From Hyposmocoma kahamanoa (taxonomy: Eukaryota; Arthropoda; Insecta; Lepidoptera; Cosmopterigidae), in contig NW_020654080.1 in assembly GCF_003589595.1 (NCBI RefSeq), positions 1,001,987 through 1,065,986 of the forward strand: a stretch of DNA of 64,000 nucleotides, in the 5' to 3' direction. Positions 1 through 11,019 of this stretch are shown one piece after another. The notes under the pieces were generated by a model. The model was not told where the DNA came from, made no database searches, and saw nothing but the letters and a program-made list of their open reading frames with translations. Each line of letters starts with the position of its first letter. Positions within the stretch are counted from its first letter, which is position 1. Made by a program: the position numbers and the translations under genes.

Positions 1-577
1 ATGCGTATGGATATGCTGGATATAATGGTAATAATTTTTTTGGGGATAAATTTTCAATTTTTATACATTTTACATATAGTGCTACACAGACACAGGGTCT
101 ATATAATTACTTGGTGTTTAGTATAAACCCCGTTTGCGGGGTCTGTAAGTTAAAACCGAAAGTGTTAACTTTGAACATTGTTGAATGTTGAGTCTCCATC
201 GTTTCTTCCAATATTTTTTTGTTTTAATTATTCGCTTATATTTGGTTTATGTCTTTTGTTTGTTGGATAAATAAATGTATTGTTTTAAATTTATAAGTGA
301 CGATAAGGACTTTCTATCGGGAGGACCGCCTTTCAAAAGTATCTTTTTATAACCAAGATCTACTCCAATAAGCAATATCCCGGAGCGATAAAGCTCCCCA
401 CAAATGGACCAGCACGAGCGTGCGCCGGGCGTGAGATTTGTCAAATTAGCAGTTGCACCCGCGCTGTTGGACGCCATGTAATTGTATCGAGAAACAGAAC
501 ACCCTATGCGACGACTCTCGGTGCTAGAGTCTCCTCTCCTTTACTTGAAATTATTTCTCAATTGGTTCCCGGTACGA
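1..577. other. No recognisable feature
   Basis: AT-rich sequence with only short open frames. The 76-codon minus-strand frame at 247-477 matches no family I know and has no splice or promoter context, so I do not call a gene. Confidence 0.5.
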
Positions 578-608
578 AGAAGAAGAATGATATCAAGTAA
601 CGGGACGG
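578..608 (-). repeat. Repeat B fragment, 3' end
   Basis: This is the reverse complement of the end of the B repeat (TGATATCAT next to the GTCCCGT block). The rest of the copy resumes around 1215, so LINE copy 1 (609-1150) appears to sit within it, with some B sequence lost. Confidence 0.55.
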
Positions 609-1150
609 TCAAAGTCAAAAGCAAACAATAATTTATTCCATAGGTAAATTTTTTACACTTGAAAACGTCATTTTAAGTTACTTTGTAAGCTACTACGCTG
701 ACCTCCCTGAGAAGAACGAGCAAGAAACTCTAGGGATTGCTCTTTTCAAATAAACTTAAATGCTATGGAAAACACTTTGAATCATAATTGTGTGGAATCT
801 AGACTCTTGTTGTCTTTCCACACTGTTTTATCTAAAACATACTCTTCAATTATGTAACATGACTTTTCGATTAAAAAAATATTTTTAATGTAACTTTAAA
901 ACTTAGGAAATGATAATCTTAATATATTCTCCGGAATCTTATTGTAAAGACGTATACAGTTCCTCATAAAAGACTCGTTTACCTTGGTTAAACGAAATCG
1001 TGGCACCATGAGTTTGGACTTAGTTCTAAGGTTAAATTATGGATATCTTCTTTGTTAATGAAATTATGCATATTTTTACGGGCATACAAAATATTTGAAT
1101 GAATGTACTGTGATGCCACAGTCTTGATACCAGTTTCCTGCGGATAATAA
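609..1150 (-). mobile_element. Jockey/CR1-like LINE, 3' fragment (copy 1)
   Basis: This is the 3' end of a non-LTR retrotransposon on the minus strand. The plus-strand left edge has the (GTCAAA)n-type tail followed by ATTTATTCCATAGGTAAA. Further right, a decayed reading frame encodes the end of ORF2 (YIHSNILYARKNMHNF region, about 1030-1135). It is a close relative of the copy at 2622-3150, with the same breakpoints to within tens of bases, so both are 5'-truncated copies of one family. It is non-functional: no RT core or endonuclease remains. Confidence 0.75.
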
Positions 1151-1214
1151 TAAGTGGTGCCTCTGGTGGTACGCAATACACATACCCTAACAGCGTCAAG
1201 GTTTACATTTGAAA

Positions 1215-1385
1215 CAAACAACGTGCCTGTCACACTGAGACATAGTTGACAAGGCCTATGTTTTACCAGCACCTTTATCCTTCAAATCCGGAAAGCAGTA
1301 ATGCTCACATTATTGGTTGGCAGCAGACTCAGGTTTGGTGGTAGTACTTCTCTGAGTTATTTAACATGGAACTCTACTACTACTA
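1215..1385 (-). repeat. Repeat B, partial copy
   Basis: Carries the B blocks CACTGAGACATAGTTGACAAG, CAGCACC..TTATCCTTC and AGTAATGCTCACATTA in reverse orientation. The outer end is degenerate. Confidence 0.7.
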
Positions 1386-2621
1386 ATTGTACTTAATGCA
1401 GTTGTTGTAGCAACCTAGGTCGGATGAATTCTCGGAAACCCGCGTTTACCAATCCAGCATGCAGTTTTACAGCAAACCGACTAGTCAAGCAAAGACAATA
1501 CAGATTAAATACTTCTTAAAATATCATCACTTTTATGAAAAATCACTCTGTTACGTAGATAACACTCTACCACATCTCTAGCCTAGTCCCAGTGCAGACA
1601 CTGAAGGATAACATCCTTCGTGGTGCACATTTAAAACAACCCAATGACTTCTATAAGCCCTCCTTTATTTCCTTCGCCATACAGTCCATAATTCTTACCA
1701 ATTTCATTACAATTGACAATTTTAATTTTACACTTGGATAAATATATGTTGAAGTTTAACATGTACGAGGTGGGAGTTTGGTGAGTGGTAGTTATAAGGT
1801 TGTTGATGGGGTACGGTTGTACAACCTGCTGTGAGATCCACAGGTTTGATTTATTTGGACAAACGCGTCCAGTGCAGGGCTGGTAAAGTATTGTTTATGG
1901 TTTACGTTAGGGAAGCATGCAGGATATTTGAAATTATAAAAAACTTGCAATATACTTATATTTATTTAATTTCGTTACATCGAATGTAAAGTTTTCGACT
2001 ATCTTTGGAAATGTCGGAATAATAGGTAGGTGGGTTCAAATACTTTGCACGTTTGTGATGTCATTATTTTGTTTTTGTTTCCTATTATTTTGTTTTGAGA
2101 CGTTATATTATAGTCTATTTATATAAAAATGGACTAAAATAAATGACCGAAAATTAGTTATTCATATTGCAATGTGGAACTGTTTATTTTAGTTTCAGGC
2201 TAAGATATTTTAAAATAAATATTGTATGTATCTATTTAGAAAGAGTAACCTTAACAATTTCCTACTTATTCTTCTCAGGGAAATAATAACGATAATAATA
2301 TAATAATGACCCAGAGTACCACAGCAATTAACTGATCAGAAACTTGGGAATGTCCTGTGTTATGCACACCAGCATTTTAACAGAACACATAAGAATAGAA
2401 CACCCAGACCAGAACCAATTTAGGAAAGTTCGTTTCCTCAATTGGTTCTACTGTAAATGGCACCAGGGCACGGAAGGAAAAATGGTAGTGCCTTAAGTCT
2501 CGATTACTATCAGAACAAAAAAATGCAACCAGGAAGCTTGGCATCCTTTCCAGCCTGAGGTGTTACTTCACACCGAAACAGTTGCTTCAGAAGTACCAAG
2601 CACAAATCCGGTCGTATAATA
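1386..2621. other. No recognisable feature
   Basis: About 1.2 kb without a supported gene or repeat. It contains a short (AAT)n-like run near 2285-2305 and a few AT-rich stretches only. Confidence 0.5.
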
Positions 2622-3150
2622 ATGTCAAAGTCAAAGTCAAAGATTATTTATTCCATAGGTAAAATAAATTTACACTTGAAATCGTCACATTTAAGCTACT
2701 GCTCGTTCACTACGCTGACCTCCCTGAGAAGAACGAGCAAGAAACTCTAGGGATTGCTCTTTTCAAATAAACTTAAATGCTATGGAATACATTTTGAATC
2801 AAATTTGTGTGGATTCAGGAGCCATGTCGTCTTTCCATACATCTTTATCTAACACGTAGTCTTCAATTTTGTAATATGATTTTTCGATCAAAATATTTTT
2901 AATGTAATTTTTAAACTTAGGAAATGATAAATTTAATATATGCTCCGGAATCTTATTGTAAAAACGTATACAGTTCCCCATAAAAGAGTTGTTTACCTTG
3001 GTTAAACAAAATTAGATTAGAAGACTTAGCTCTAAGGTTAATATTATGGATATCTTCTTTCTTATTGAAATTATGTATATTTTTACGAGCATATAAAATA
3101 TTTGAGTAAATGTACTGTGTTGCCACAGTCATGATACCAGTCTCCTTAAA
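2622..3150 (-). mobile_element. Jockey/CR1-like LINE, 3' fragment (copy 2)
   Basis: Second copy of the family at 609-1150, with a clearer (GTCAAA)n tail at the left edge. The minus-strand frame at 2799-2981 encodes a LINE ORF2 C-terminus: NKIPEHILNLSFPKFKNYIK, then an IEKSYYKIEDYVLDKDVW-like end, which is the usual 'N-LP...FK..LK..L....YY' tail of CR1/Jockey ORF2. The upstream part of the same ORF is in another frame (ARKNIHNF region, about 3050-3100). It is 5' truncated and dead. Confidence 0.8.
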
Positions 3151-3690
3151 CTTTTCTCTGAAAGAAACCCGAGAGCCTAGACTAATATGGAGTCACTTAT
3201 GGGATGGCTCTGCTAAATACCAACTGGCAACCTTGGATTCAATTGACAAGCATGTCAAGAGGCTTATAGGTGACTCGGAATTAGTGGAGGCGAAGCTGCA
3301 GAGCCTTGAACACCGCCGTAGAGTTGCTTGCTTATCGGTATTCTATAGGATATATCACGGAGAGAGTGGAATTGCATAATTTGATTCCGCCTTCCCCTTT
3401 CCATCTTCGGGGGACTAAACGTGGTCTGGGATTCCACCCCTATGCTGTGGATATACCCAGGATTCGCACGAAGTGTTTCGCTTCCACATTTATATGACGA
3501 GCGGCTAGAGAGTGGAATTCCCTATCTGCGGACTTGTTCCCCGAACGCTATAACTTGGACCTTTTCAAGGCGAGACTGAATAGGCATTACTTAGGTGTGC
3601 ATGCTACATCGGCGACCTCATCATCACTTCCGATCAGGCGAGATGGAGGTCCAATGCGCACTTTTTTAATAAAAAAAAAGACGCGCTATT
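3151..3690 (+). mobile_element. LINE ORF2 C-terminal fragment (family D)
   Basis: A plus-strand decayed LINE ORF2 end, readable through three frames. The first frame (about 3155-3378) carries DSIDKHVKRLIGDSELVEAK and then ACLSVFYRIYHGE. The second (about 3360-3497) carries LIPPSPFH..GFHPYAVDIPR. The third (about 3505-3610) carries EWNSLSADLFPERYNLDLFK. This order is the standard C-terminal domain of a lepidopteran Jockey-type LINE. Related fragments are at 29205-29500, 32745-33065 and 38395-38600. At least two frameshifts make it inactive. Confidence 0.8.
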
Positions 3691-3699
3691 GCCAAAACG

Positions 3700-4214
3700 C
3701 ACACAAACAAATGATAAACACTATGAAATCTTGAAAATGATTGGTCGTAGTTTTTAATTTTAAAAGATGTAACAAATTCTGGACTGTTAATATAATTTAA
3801 ACTCTACCCAGTCGCTATATCGTTGAAAGTCCAATACCTTTAATGCAAGTTACGATGTTTTGATTGTAAATTGAAATTTTATTCAGCGTGCTGCCATCTT
3901 GCGGCTAGTAGTTGGACTAAGACGAACGACTAACATCTGAACGAATAGAAAGTAGTATCTTCTTGACAACAGATATTTTCTTTAACACACAAATTGCATA
4001 ATGAACTTTATTTCGAACAATTAAGTTTAAAATTAACAAATCCTTCATGAAGCATTATTTCGCTAAGCTTTTGTTCGCTACTAGTGTGGAAAATTCGAGA
4101 CGTTTACTTAGTTCTCCAAAAGATAAAACTCGACTATATTGCACTGGGATAATGTTTACCTTCGTTTGTTCAGGACAAAAAAACAATTCGATAAACATAA
4201 AATTTAAATCGGAT
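3700..4214. other. No recognisable feature
   Basis: AT-rich, with no supported gene. It contains the plus-strand open frame 4047-4232, which I regard as chance because its end runs into SINE-2 tail sequence. Confidence 0.5.
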
Positions 4215-4320
4215 AGAAGGAATTTTTTCTGAGTATTCGATCTTTGTATTAATAATTATAACAAACTATAGTGGAGTAATTTCACATAAAAAATAATTGA
4301 ATGTCAATTCAATAAAAAAT
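4215..4320 (+). mobile_element. SINE-2 tail fragment
   Basis: Matches the 3' part of the SINE-2 copy at 19535-19805: GAAGGAATTTTTTCTGAGTATT, then GGAGTAATTTCACA, ending in ATGTCAATTCAATAAA. The tRNA-like head is missing here. Confidence 0.75.
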
Positions 4321-4399
4321 TAAACACAACGAATAGCGACATCTCTAGCTGGGGCACCAGGCTCGCAGGAGCAGCAGCTACCATGTTGTAAAGGTATCT

Positions 4400-4625
4400 A
4401 ACTGGGTGACGAAATATTTCTCATAGAAGGCGCTACGGCTAAAAAATTGTTGAAAAACCAAATACAAAGATACGACGCAAGCATACAGAAAAATTCGTGA
4501 GGTCCGCTGGTTCGTTCCGTAGCTTATACTTGGTATGGCGTCTGGCACGGTATGCTAGAAGACGTCGGTTCGAATCCGGCCAGATCGAAGAAATTTTTGT
4601 CTTATTCGATCTTTGTATATATTTA
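4400..4625 (+). mobile_element. SINE-2, tRNA-headed SINE
   Basis: A short interspersed element with a tRNA-like head. It runs from a GGCGCTACGGCTAAAAA lead, through GTTCGTTCCGTAGCTTA (box A region), to GGTTCGAATCCGGCC (box B), then the GATCTTTGTAT tail. SINEs of this kind use the internal RNA polymerase III boxes and are copied in trans by LINE machinery (known of the class). Related copies are at 7690-7900, 19535-19805 and 62866-63045. The two boxes do not make this a tRNA gene: the acceptor stem does not close and the unit is repeated. Confidence 0.8.
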
Positions 4626-5490
4626 AAATTTATTAAAATGAGACTTATCAGGGAATTTTTGGAATAATATTTACACTCCAAAACAGCAATTTGCGCGAAA
4701 GAATTGTCACAACCGTAACGCACAAAGCGAAAATGGCGTACTGAGCTCAAGTAGGTGGAACTACGCCTACAGTTGGCACGCGAGCTACGCTAACTAAGCA
4801 CTTCTACCGTATTTATTGTTCTGTGCATCAGGGATATCCTTATTAACCGCTGGGTCACCGAGGTCATGTATTAATGAAGAAGATTTTTTTTTAAATGTAT
4901 GAAAGTAAACATTAGTGCCAGCCCTATTGGTGTTAGTATTAATTCACCGACAATTTGTCATTGGATGTGAGAAAGTGGTGTATTGTGGCGGTGCACAGGC
5001 GCAGGCGCAGCGCAATAACGCTGTATTATTTTACATCGACCACCGGGCACGTACTTCAAATGTCTCGCCTTATTACTAAGCTATGTTATTTTTAAATTCA
5101 AAACGAATTGTTTATTAAAACATTCTTGGCGCCATTTTACAAGTGTTATTAAAAATGATAGGAAATTGAATCTTAACCTAATTAAAATATTTTTGGACAC
5201 ATTTATATGTTTCTCAATCCAATGCCTTTATAAAGGACAGTCAAGCTTATCCCTAACGGTCTCCAGGATGCCGTTGGTGCTGCCCCGAATTCCTTGAAAT
5301 ATGGAAATTCGTTTTCTGATGATTGCATAAAACTCATCACAATGCGTTTCGGCATCCTCTAGCACAATTTTGCGAGTGCTAAAAATTCCTTCGACCCGTT
5401 TATTAGTATTTGTTCGATCTTTGTATGAATAATAATAAACACAAAGTCAATTTACATGAAACAGTCGTAAAAAAGTCTATCTAAAACTTC
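4626..5490. other. No recognisable feature
   Basis: AT-rich, with a small GC-rich patch at 4990-5030 containing tandem GCGCAGG units. Nothing callable. Confidence 0.5.
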
Positions 5491-5692
5491 AAATGATTAA
5501 CCAGATTCATCCCCTAATTTGCCTCCCTTAGAGGTGGATATTTTATTCAAATTTGAATAGTACCACTACAGTGGTACCCGCTTTCAAACAAACGAAGAAT
5601 CATCAAAATCAGTTCACAAATATAATCGCGTAACATGCGCACAAAAGAATGCTTTAGAATTGAGAACTTATTTCTTTTTGAAGTCGGTTAAT
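5491..5692 (-). repeat. Repeat C copy
   Basis: Reverse-oriented copy of the C family: GATTCATCCCCTAATTTGCC, GGTGGATATTTTATTC, GAATCATCAAAATCAGTTCAC and, at the right edge, TTTTTGAAGTCGGTTAA. The right edge is the family's outer terminus. Confidence 0.7.
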
Positions 5693-5699
5693 AACCCTG

Positions 5700-6088
5700 T
5701 ATGCCTCTCAAGAAGCTTAAAACTTATTTATTTGATTAATTCACATCACACTGTCCCCAAAAATAAATCATAAGGTCACCTCGAAGATCATCTGCATATT
5801 GTCACACGCAATCCATAACATGTTGAACAAATAAACTCAATTACAAAAACGGCACACACAGAGCAGTAAACTCATTAGCGACATTGTGTCACAGATTTAT
5901 TGTGTACCTGAACATGGACACTTGTTTAATTATAATATTACAAGGTTTTTGTGCATGGTTCATAATTCATTTATTTGTCTAAACACACGTTGTAAAGAAA
6001 TTGAAATGTAACATAATAAGTACAGATTCTTAGTGCCCGGCCAAACATTAGGCCTGTAAACATAGATCTTTTTTATAGTTTAGTTCAG
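5700..6088. other. No recognisable feature
   Basis: No gene or repeat that I can support. Confidence 0.5.
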
Positions 6089-6205
6089 TTGACAAGTCCC
6101 ATGTGCTTGTAATTTCACTAGCACCCTTACCCTTCGAAACCGGAACACAGTAATGCTGACACTACGGCTTGTCGGCAGAAACAGATAAAGTGACAGTACT
6201 TATAA
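6089..6205 (-). repeat. Repeat B, partial copy
   Basis: Contains AGTTGACAAGTCCCATGTGC, the ACCCTTACCCTTCGAAACCGG block and CGGCAGAAACAGATAAAG in reverse orientation. Both ends are missing. Confidence 0.75.
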
Positions 6206-6999
6206 CCTACCTATTTTTTTGTAGGTCAATGCATATAAACCTCATTGAATATAATATTGAATATATTGAGTATGTTGCACATTTACTTACAAGGACTTCA
6301 ACATAATAAACGGTTAACGTGTTTTTTATCCACCCATGGATTTAATAAGTCAGTCCTTGTTTTTTTTGGTCAGTTTCAATGTTAATGATTGTAAAATGTG
6401 AAAATAATTCTAATAATAATTTGAATAACGTCAGAATAAATATATAAATGTAAAAAATTAGGCAATGAAGTTTGGGATTTGTCATTTACAAATTCGGACA
6501 TTATACGAGTGTAGTACATTTATAATAATAATAATACGACATTTATACATTAGAAAATTACAGTAAAAAGATTAACAGTAAACAGTTTCGGGAATGCGGA
6601 ATCTAGTGCCTATGAAAAAGATGCTCTCCTCAGCACTACATGCTGATTTTCAGGTACCACCTTCGTAGATGAACATCCGCTGCTGACAATTTATAGGACA
6701 TGCTTAATATTAATTTATCATTTCGATGAGTAAACGAGTATATATATTACAAGTAAAAGAACATTAAATACAGGATACAAACGGCACTGGAACAGGTTTT
6801 AGCTTCTTACGTACCTACTTTTAAACTTACTTAAGGTAACAAATAAATTAAGAAGAAACTTAAAACAAAACAAAGAAACGATTTAATACGTTATAACGCA
6901 ATTTAGTCCAGCAATATTGTAAACTTATTAGTCAATAAGTTGTTTAATTGGTATTTAAATAGCATACATATTTTAAATAAGATAATGTGTACAAATGTT
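6206..6999. other. No recognisable feature
   Basis: AT-rich, with a short (AAT)n tract near 6523-6537. No gene found. Confidence 0.5.
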
Positions 7000-7135
7000 T
7001 ATTTACAAGGAGCAACCCCCTAGAGTTTTTTGCTCGTTCTTCTGTGTTAGGAATAAGCAGTAGAGTTTATTCAATATGACGATTTTAAGTCAAATTTGCT
7101 TGCCTATGAAATACAATTTATTGTACTTTAACTTT
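7000..7135 (+). mobile_element. LINE 3' UTR fragment
   Basis: Plus-strand relative of the 3' end of the LINE at 609-1150: the CTAGAGTTTTTTGCTCGTTCTTC block, then TTTGCTTGCCTATGAAATAC and an ATTTATTG end. Only the untranslated end survives. Confidence 0.55.
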
Positions 7136-7320
7136 GGAAATACGTTGAAAAATTTGTATAAAGTTTTTCTATCGGTTAGTCCTGAGACCGTATGATGTTC
7201 AGTGCATGGAACCAACGCGCTTTGGACGTGACATTGTATTTAAGATTGCAATGCTAAATGAAATTAAGGTTTATATTTAATCCAGCTGCGTTATATAAGT
7301 TTAGACCCCTAAATAGTAGT

Positions 7321-7550
7321 CTTCTTTAACTGCCTCTGTGGCCGAACGGTTACCATGCCGGACTGCCACGCAGAGGTTCAAGGTTCGATTCCCGGGCCGG
7401 GAGAAATATTTATATGGCCTACATTTATTACTTTTGCGAGTTTGGGTGTAATTTGTGGTTGTCTATGTGTGTGTCCAGGGCACCCGCGACACAGGGTTTC
7501 CCTAGTGCGGGGCTATGTTGAGTGTGTGCGTTATTATTATTATTCTTTAC
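7321..7550 (+). mobile_element. SINE-1, tRNA-headed SINE (full-length)
   Basis: About 225 bp. The head has a box A-like GGCCGAACGGT and a box B GGTTCGATTCC. The part between them resembles the anticodon-to-T-arm of tRNA-Gly(GCC) by eye (ACTGCCACGCAGAGG). The body reads GGGAGAAATATTTATATGGCC, then GGGTGTAATTTGTGGTTGTC, then GGGTTTCCCTAGTGCGGGGC, and ends in a (TTA)n tail. Other copies are at 19960-20168, 24496-24618 (broken), 26279-26458, 39062-39275 (minus) and 60288-60330 (fragment). Confidence 0.85.
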
Positions 7551-7587
7551 TTTGTAATATGAAGTTCATTGAATGTCACGATGTTTA

Positions 7588-7680
7588 ATTGATATTCAAT
7601 TGTTTTTGTGAAATTACTCCATTAGTTTGCTATAATTATTATTATTACTAAGAAAAATTCCTTATAAGTAGCTGTAAAGT
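7588..7680 (-). mobile_element. SINE-2 tail fragment, reverse
   Basis: Reverse complement of the SINE-2 tail (TGATATTCAATTG, GTGAAATTACTCC, GAAAAATTCCTT). It sits immediately left of a plus-strand SINE-2 head, giving an inverted arrangement. Confidence 0.7.
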
Positions 7681-7689
7681 TACCTTGGC

Positions 7690-7900
7690 TGAGTGAAGAA
7701 AAACTTTCATAGATTTCTTATAGATGGCGCTACGACAAAAAGTCGTTAAAAGCCGTAACAAAGATCTGCAACGAGCACGTAAAAAGTTTCACAAGGTCTG
7801 CTGGTCCATTCCGTAGCTCAGTTGCGTGAGCGCCATGCTGAAAGCGCTGGTACGTTCCAGCCGGATCGCAGGAATTTTTCTTAGTGAAGATTTGTCTTAT
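7690..7900 (+). mobile_element. SINE-2, tRNA-headed SINE
   Basis: Carries the SINE-2 lead (CATAGATTTCTTATAGATGGC), the head with TTCCGTAGCTCAGTTG and a damaged box B (GGTACGTTCCAGCC), and then the GGAATTTTTCTT tail start. The box B changes suggest an old copy. Confidence 0.75.
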
Positions 7901-8392
7901 TTACTTTGTTTTCATAATTAATTTACCTAATTTCGAATTGAAAGTGCGCTGTGTACGCGTAGCGAACTATGTCTATAATTAAATTTTCATAAACATCTTG
8001 CCTGCATAATCTTATCTTTTGATCTCATCCATGCATTGATTTTGATATATACATCCTTTTTTACAACTACACTTCACTGCGGCTCTGCGCTGTTAGACAT
8101 TAGGTTTAGTTTTCTTTAAAATAAATGTACTGTATTTGGTTTGTAAACGAATGCTCGCGACACATGATCACTGATATTGAATGCACAAAGCAATTTCTAT
8201 GGTATTTATGGTTATTTCAGAGCTTGGCGTCCGCTCGTAGTTGGGGCAACTCGATGACTTCTTTGTCTTTAATTGACTTTTCGCACCTGCTCCTATAATG
8301 TTGAATGAGGGATGGGAAACTAGAACCAAGTATTAGATAGCTTGCTTACTTAATTAGATGTTTAGATTGAATATCGATCAATAAGAAAAAAT
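7901..8392. other. No recognisable feature
   Basis: No gene or repeat that I can support in this stretch. Confidence 0.45.
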
Positions 8393-8701
8393 CCTTCTAT
8401 CCGATGACTTGACGGGCGATACTTGATGTCGTTTACATTTGCTGATAACTGGATCCCATCTCTCTCGTCGTCTTCTCGGTTGAAATTACGGTGTTTTTTA
8501 ATTTCAATAGCTTCACGTACGATTCTACTATAGTTATGACGTTCTGTAGAAAGGATTTTGGGATTATGAAGCTCAATTCAGTAGTTTGGTCCTTATTCCA
8601 GCAAATGCTCGGTTATTGCAAAGTTATTGAGTTGACGGTTCTTAACAGCCGCGATGTGTACTTTAACTCTTTCCGCTATGGTGCGTTTTGTCTGCCCAAT
8701 T
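8393..8701 (-). pseudogene. Penelope-like element, GIY-YIG fragment
   Basis: On the minus strand this encodes a broken piece of a Penelope-like (PLE) polyprotein C-terminus. It starts at IGQTKRTIAERVK (the second half of the GIY-YIG endonuclease motif), continues through HIAAVKNRQLNNFAITEHLL, hits a stop near 8592, and resumes in another frame as LSTERHNYSRIVREAIEIKK. The same order is seen in the longer PLE at 47158-48175. The N-terminal half of the nuclease and all of the RT are absent, and the frame is interrupted, so it is a dead fragment. Confidence 0.75.
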
Positions 8702-8705
8702 TTAA

Positions 8706-8925
8706 ACCGACTTAAAAAAAGGAGGAAGTCCTCAATTCTCCGGCTTGTGAACCGATTTTATTATTTGAAAGAGGTTACCTCTTCACATTCAAGGGTGGCA
8801 AACTAGGGGATGAATCCAGTTCCGCGCACTTTCCGGTAATCGTTTTCAATGAAACTTGGCAAATAGTATGTACTTCCACGAACTTTTGAGGTCGTTTTTT
8901 TTAGTACTCTGTACTGATTTACACA
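8706..8925 (+). repeat. Repeat C copy
   Basis: Short plus-strand copy with both ends: AAAAAAAGGAGGAAGTCCTC at the left and TTTTGAGGTCGTTTTTTTTA at the right. It contains GAACCGATTTTATTATTTG and CTAGGGGATGAATCC. It serves as the intact reference for the copy at 23262-23845. Confidence 0.75.
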
Positions 8926-8939
8926 CGATAAATGTGTGC

Positions 8940-9005
8940 AAATGTTTATTTACGAACATTGACCTCCACAGCTTTTCGCTCGTTCTTCGTAGGGATCTCT
9001 GCCAT
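8940..9005 (+). mobile_element. LINE 3' UTR fragment
   Basis: Contains TTTTCGCTCGTTCTTCGTAG after ATTGACCTCCACAGC, like the LINE 3' ends at 609-1150 and 7000-7135. Very short, hence uncertain. Confidence 0.4.
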
Positions 9006-9943
9006 AGCGAATCCAAGACTACACAAATCTAAAAAACTCGGACCCACTTCGGATATAACTAGTGCGCTAAGTCCGATTCGAAGCCGTGAAAATAAAAATA
9101 TCGCTTGTATATCTAGAGCTTAAATGACACTTCGGAGACCTGTGACATTTCGGTCCGTCATTTCCGGATTCGGAACTGATACGAATGGGACATAGTGCGC
9201 AGGCGTTGTTACAAACGAGCACCTTGATTTTAAGTGTAATTTTACATATGGAATGAAGGTGACAAATAGACATGTATCAAAACTGCTTCTTCCATAAGTT
9301 CTATGATTTCTGGTTCATTATCTTTCTGTGGACGAAACCTCTTTTTATCAATTTTTAATATCTTAACATTTGACATTTCGTAAGCTTTTCAATAACAATT
9401 ATCCGTCAAAAGATTTTTATATCGATACAAAACTAAACCTTTATATCCAGTATCAGATGAATGTTTAGATGTTAAATTAAACTAATTTACATGTAAAAAG
9501 TGTGGGTTGACATCGAATTAACGTAGTGCTGTTAAAATTGTTGGAATTTGAAGTGTTGTGACGGTTAAGCGATCGTTCTAGCTCGAATCGCTTTCGGGTC
9601 AGAGGTGTTCAATTAGGTGTCGACACATGAAGTGGTATTGAGCGAACTTTGTTATTTGGAAATTATTTTCTCGGAATTGGAGTTTCTGCAATACTTAGAA
9701 TGGTTTTACAGGGTAACTACAAAGTTACAAGTAACTGAAAAGTAATCTTACGGCACTATTTCCAATTCAAAAATAGTATTGGCTATTATCGTGACGTATT
9801 CCTTGTTTACTCTTTTTTCAAAATTCATGACACTTCTATTTATTACGTTTCGCTTTGCACGGAGAAAATGGCGGAAGAAATAAGCAAAATATTTAAAAAA
9901 GAGCGACAACTTGTTTTTAACAGACCCTTTCGAAGTGTATTTC
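9006..9943. other. No recognisable feature
   Basis: No gene that I can support. Short overlapping open frames on both strands at 9067-9273 look like chance. Confidence 0.45.
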
Positions 9944-9947
9944 TTAT

Positions 9948-10545
9948 CCGCTCACGCGATATATGCAGCCGTAGACGCATACCACACCTAGAGGTGCCGG
10001 TGATGATTTTATACCGATTTATCGCATATCGAAGTTATAACAGGTAAAATAACTAATATTTTGGTAACTACTCCAGCAAACCATAAAGTTTTTAATGCCA
10101 GGGTATGTCATTTAAAAAAAATAAACAACTTCAAAAATACGTCACGACAATCGTGTGTGTTATTGTTTGGGCTGGTGATTTCGGTGTTTATTTATTGAAA
10201 ACATACCGCAAGTAGCGTTCTTTAAGTTTACCCTGAATATAAATGTTCATAAACTATATTTTAAGGAGTAATTTCATGGCAAACGTTAGAACCACTCAAA
10301 CGGAATATTATCATATTTATCCAAGTACACCAAAAATTTCATTAGTGCTTTTTAAGTGCAGGATTTGCGGTGTATTACTGCATTTTATTTGAGATGTTTT
10401 CGTTGGTAGTACGGAGGGTATTTATTTAGCAATGCAGAATAATAATTGTTATTTATAAAAACTTGTATTTAAACTGAATGCTTTTCTAATTTGCGAAACC
10501 AAATAGCCGCCATTTTGCGGTAGGAGGAGCGCATCGCGTGCGCGG
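9948..10545 (+). mobile_element. MITE-E copy 1 (598 bp, TTAT target duplication)
   Basis: A non-autonomous DNA transposon with imperfect terminal inverted repeats. The left end is CCGCTCACGCGAT and the right end is ATCGCGTGCGCGG (one change). A direct TTAT lies on each side (9944-9947 and 10546-10549). A second copy of nearly the same length, in the opposite orientation, is at 52100-52701 and is similar over its entire length, which confirms the boundaries. No transposase frame is present. The superfamily is not certain; TTAT is close to, but not, the TTAA of piggyBac. Confidence 0.85.
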
Positions 10546-10619
10546 TTATTTACATTTCCTGTCATTTCATATTGAAATTAAAGTAACCATGGTCTGTTAC
10601 TTCATACACAAGGCTAGTA

Positions 10620-11019
10620 NNNNNNNNNNNNNNNNNNNNNNNNNNNNNNNNNNNNNNNNNNNNNNNNNNNNNNNNNNNNNNNNNNNNNNNNNNNNNNNNN
10701 NNNNNNNNNNNNNNNNNNNNNNNNNNNNNNNNNNNNNNNNNNNNNNNNNNNNNNNNNNNNNNNNNNNNNNNNNNNNNNNNNNNNNNNNNNNNNNNNNNNN
10801 NNNNNNNNNNNNNNNNNNNNNNNNNNNNNNNNNNNNNNNNNNNNNNNNNNNNNNNNNNNNNNNNNNNNNNNNNNNNNNNNNNNNNNNNNNNNNNNNNNNN
10901 NNNNNNNNNNNNNNNNNNNNNNNNNNNNNNNNNNNNNNNNNNNNNNNNNNNNNNNNNNNNNNNNNNNNNNNNNNNNNNNNNNNNNNNNNNNNNNNNNNNN
11001 NNNNNNNNNNNNNNNNNNN
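10620..11019. other. Assembly gap (400 N)
   Basis: Exactly 400 undetermined bases. The round number suggests a size class or placeholder rather than a measured length. Open frames that cross it are artefacts. Confidence 1.

Noticed and set aside
4520..4590. tRNA gene at the SINE-2 heads
   Set aside because: Repeated unit with constant flanks and no closed cloverleaf.
7331..7402. tRNA gene (anticodon GCC-like) at the SINE-1 heads
   Set aside because: The head is repeated six times with the same non-tRNA body and tail, and the acceptor stem does not pair.
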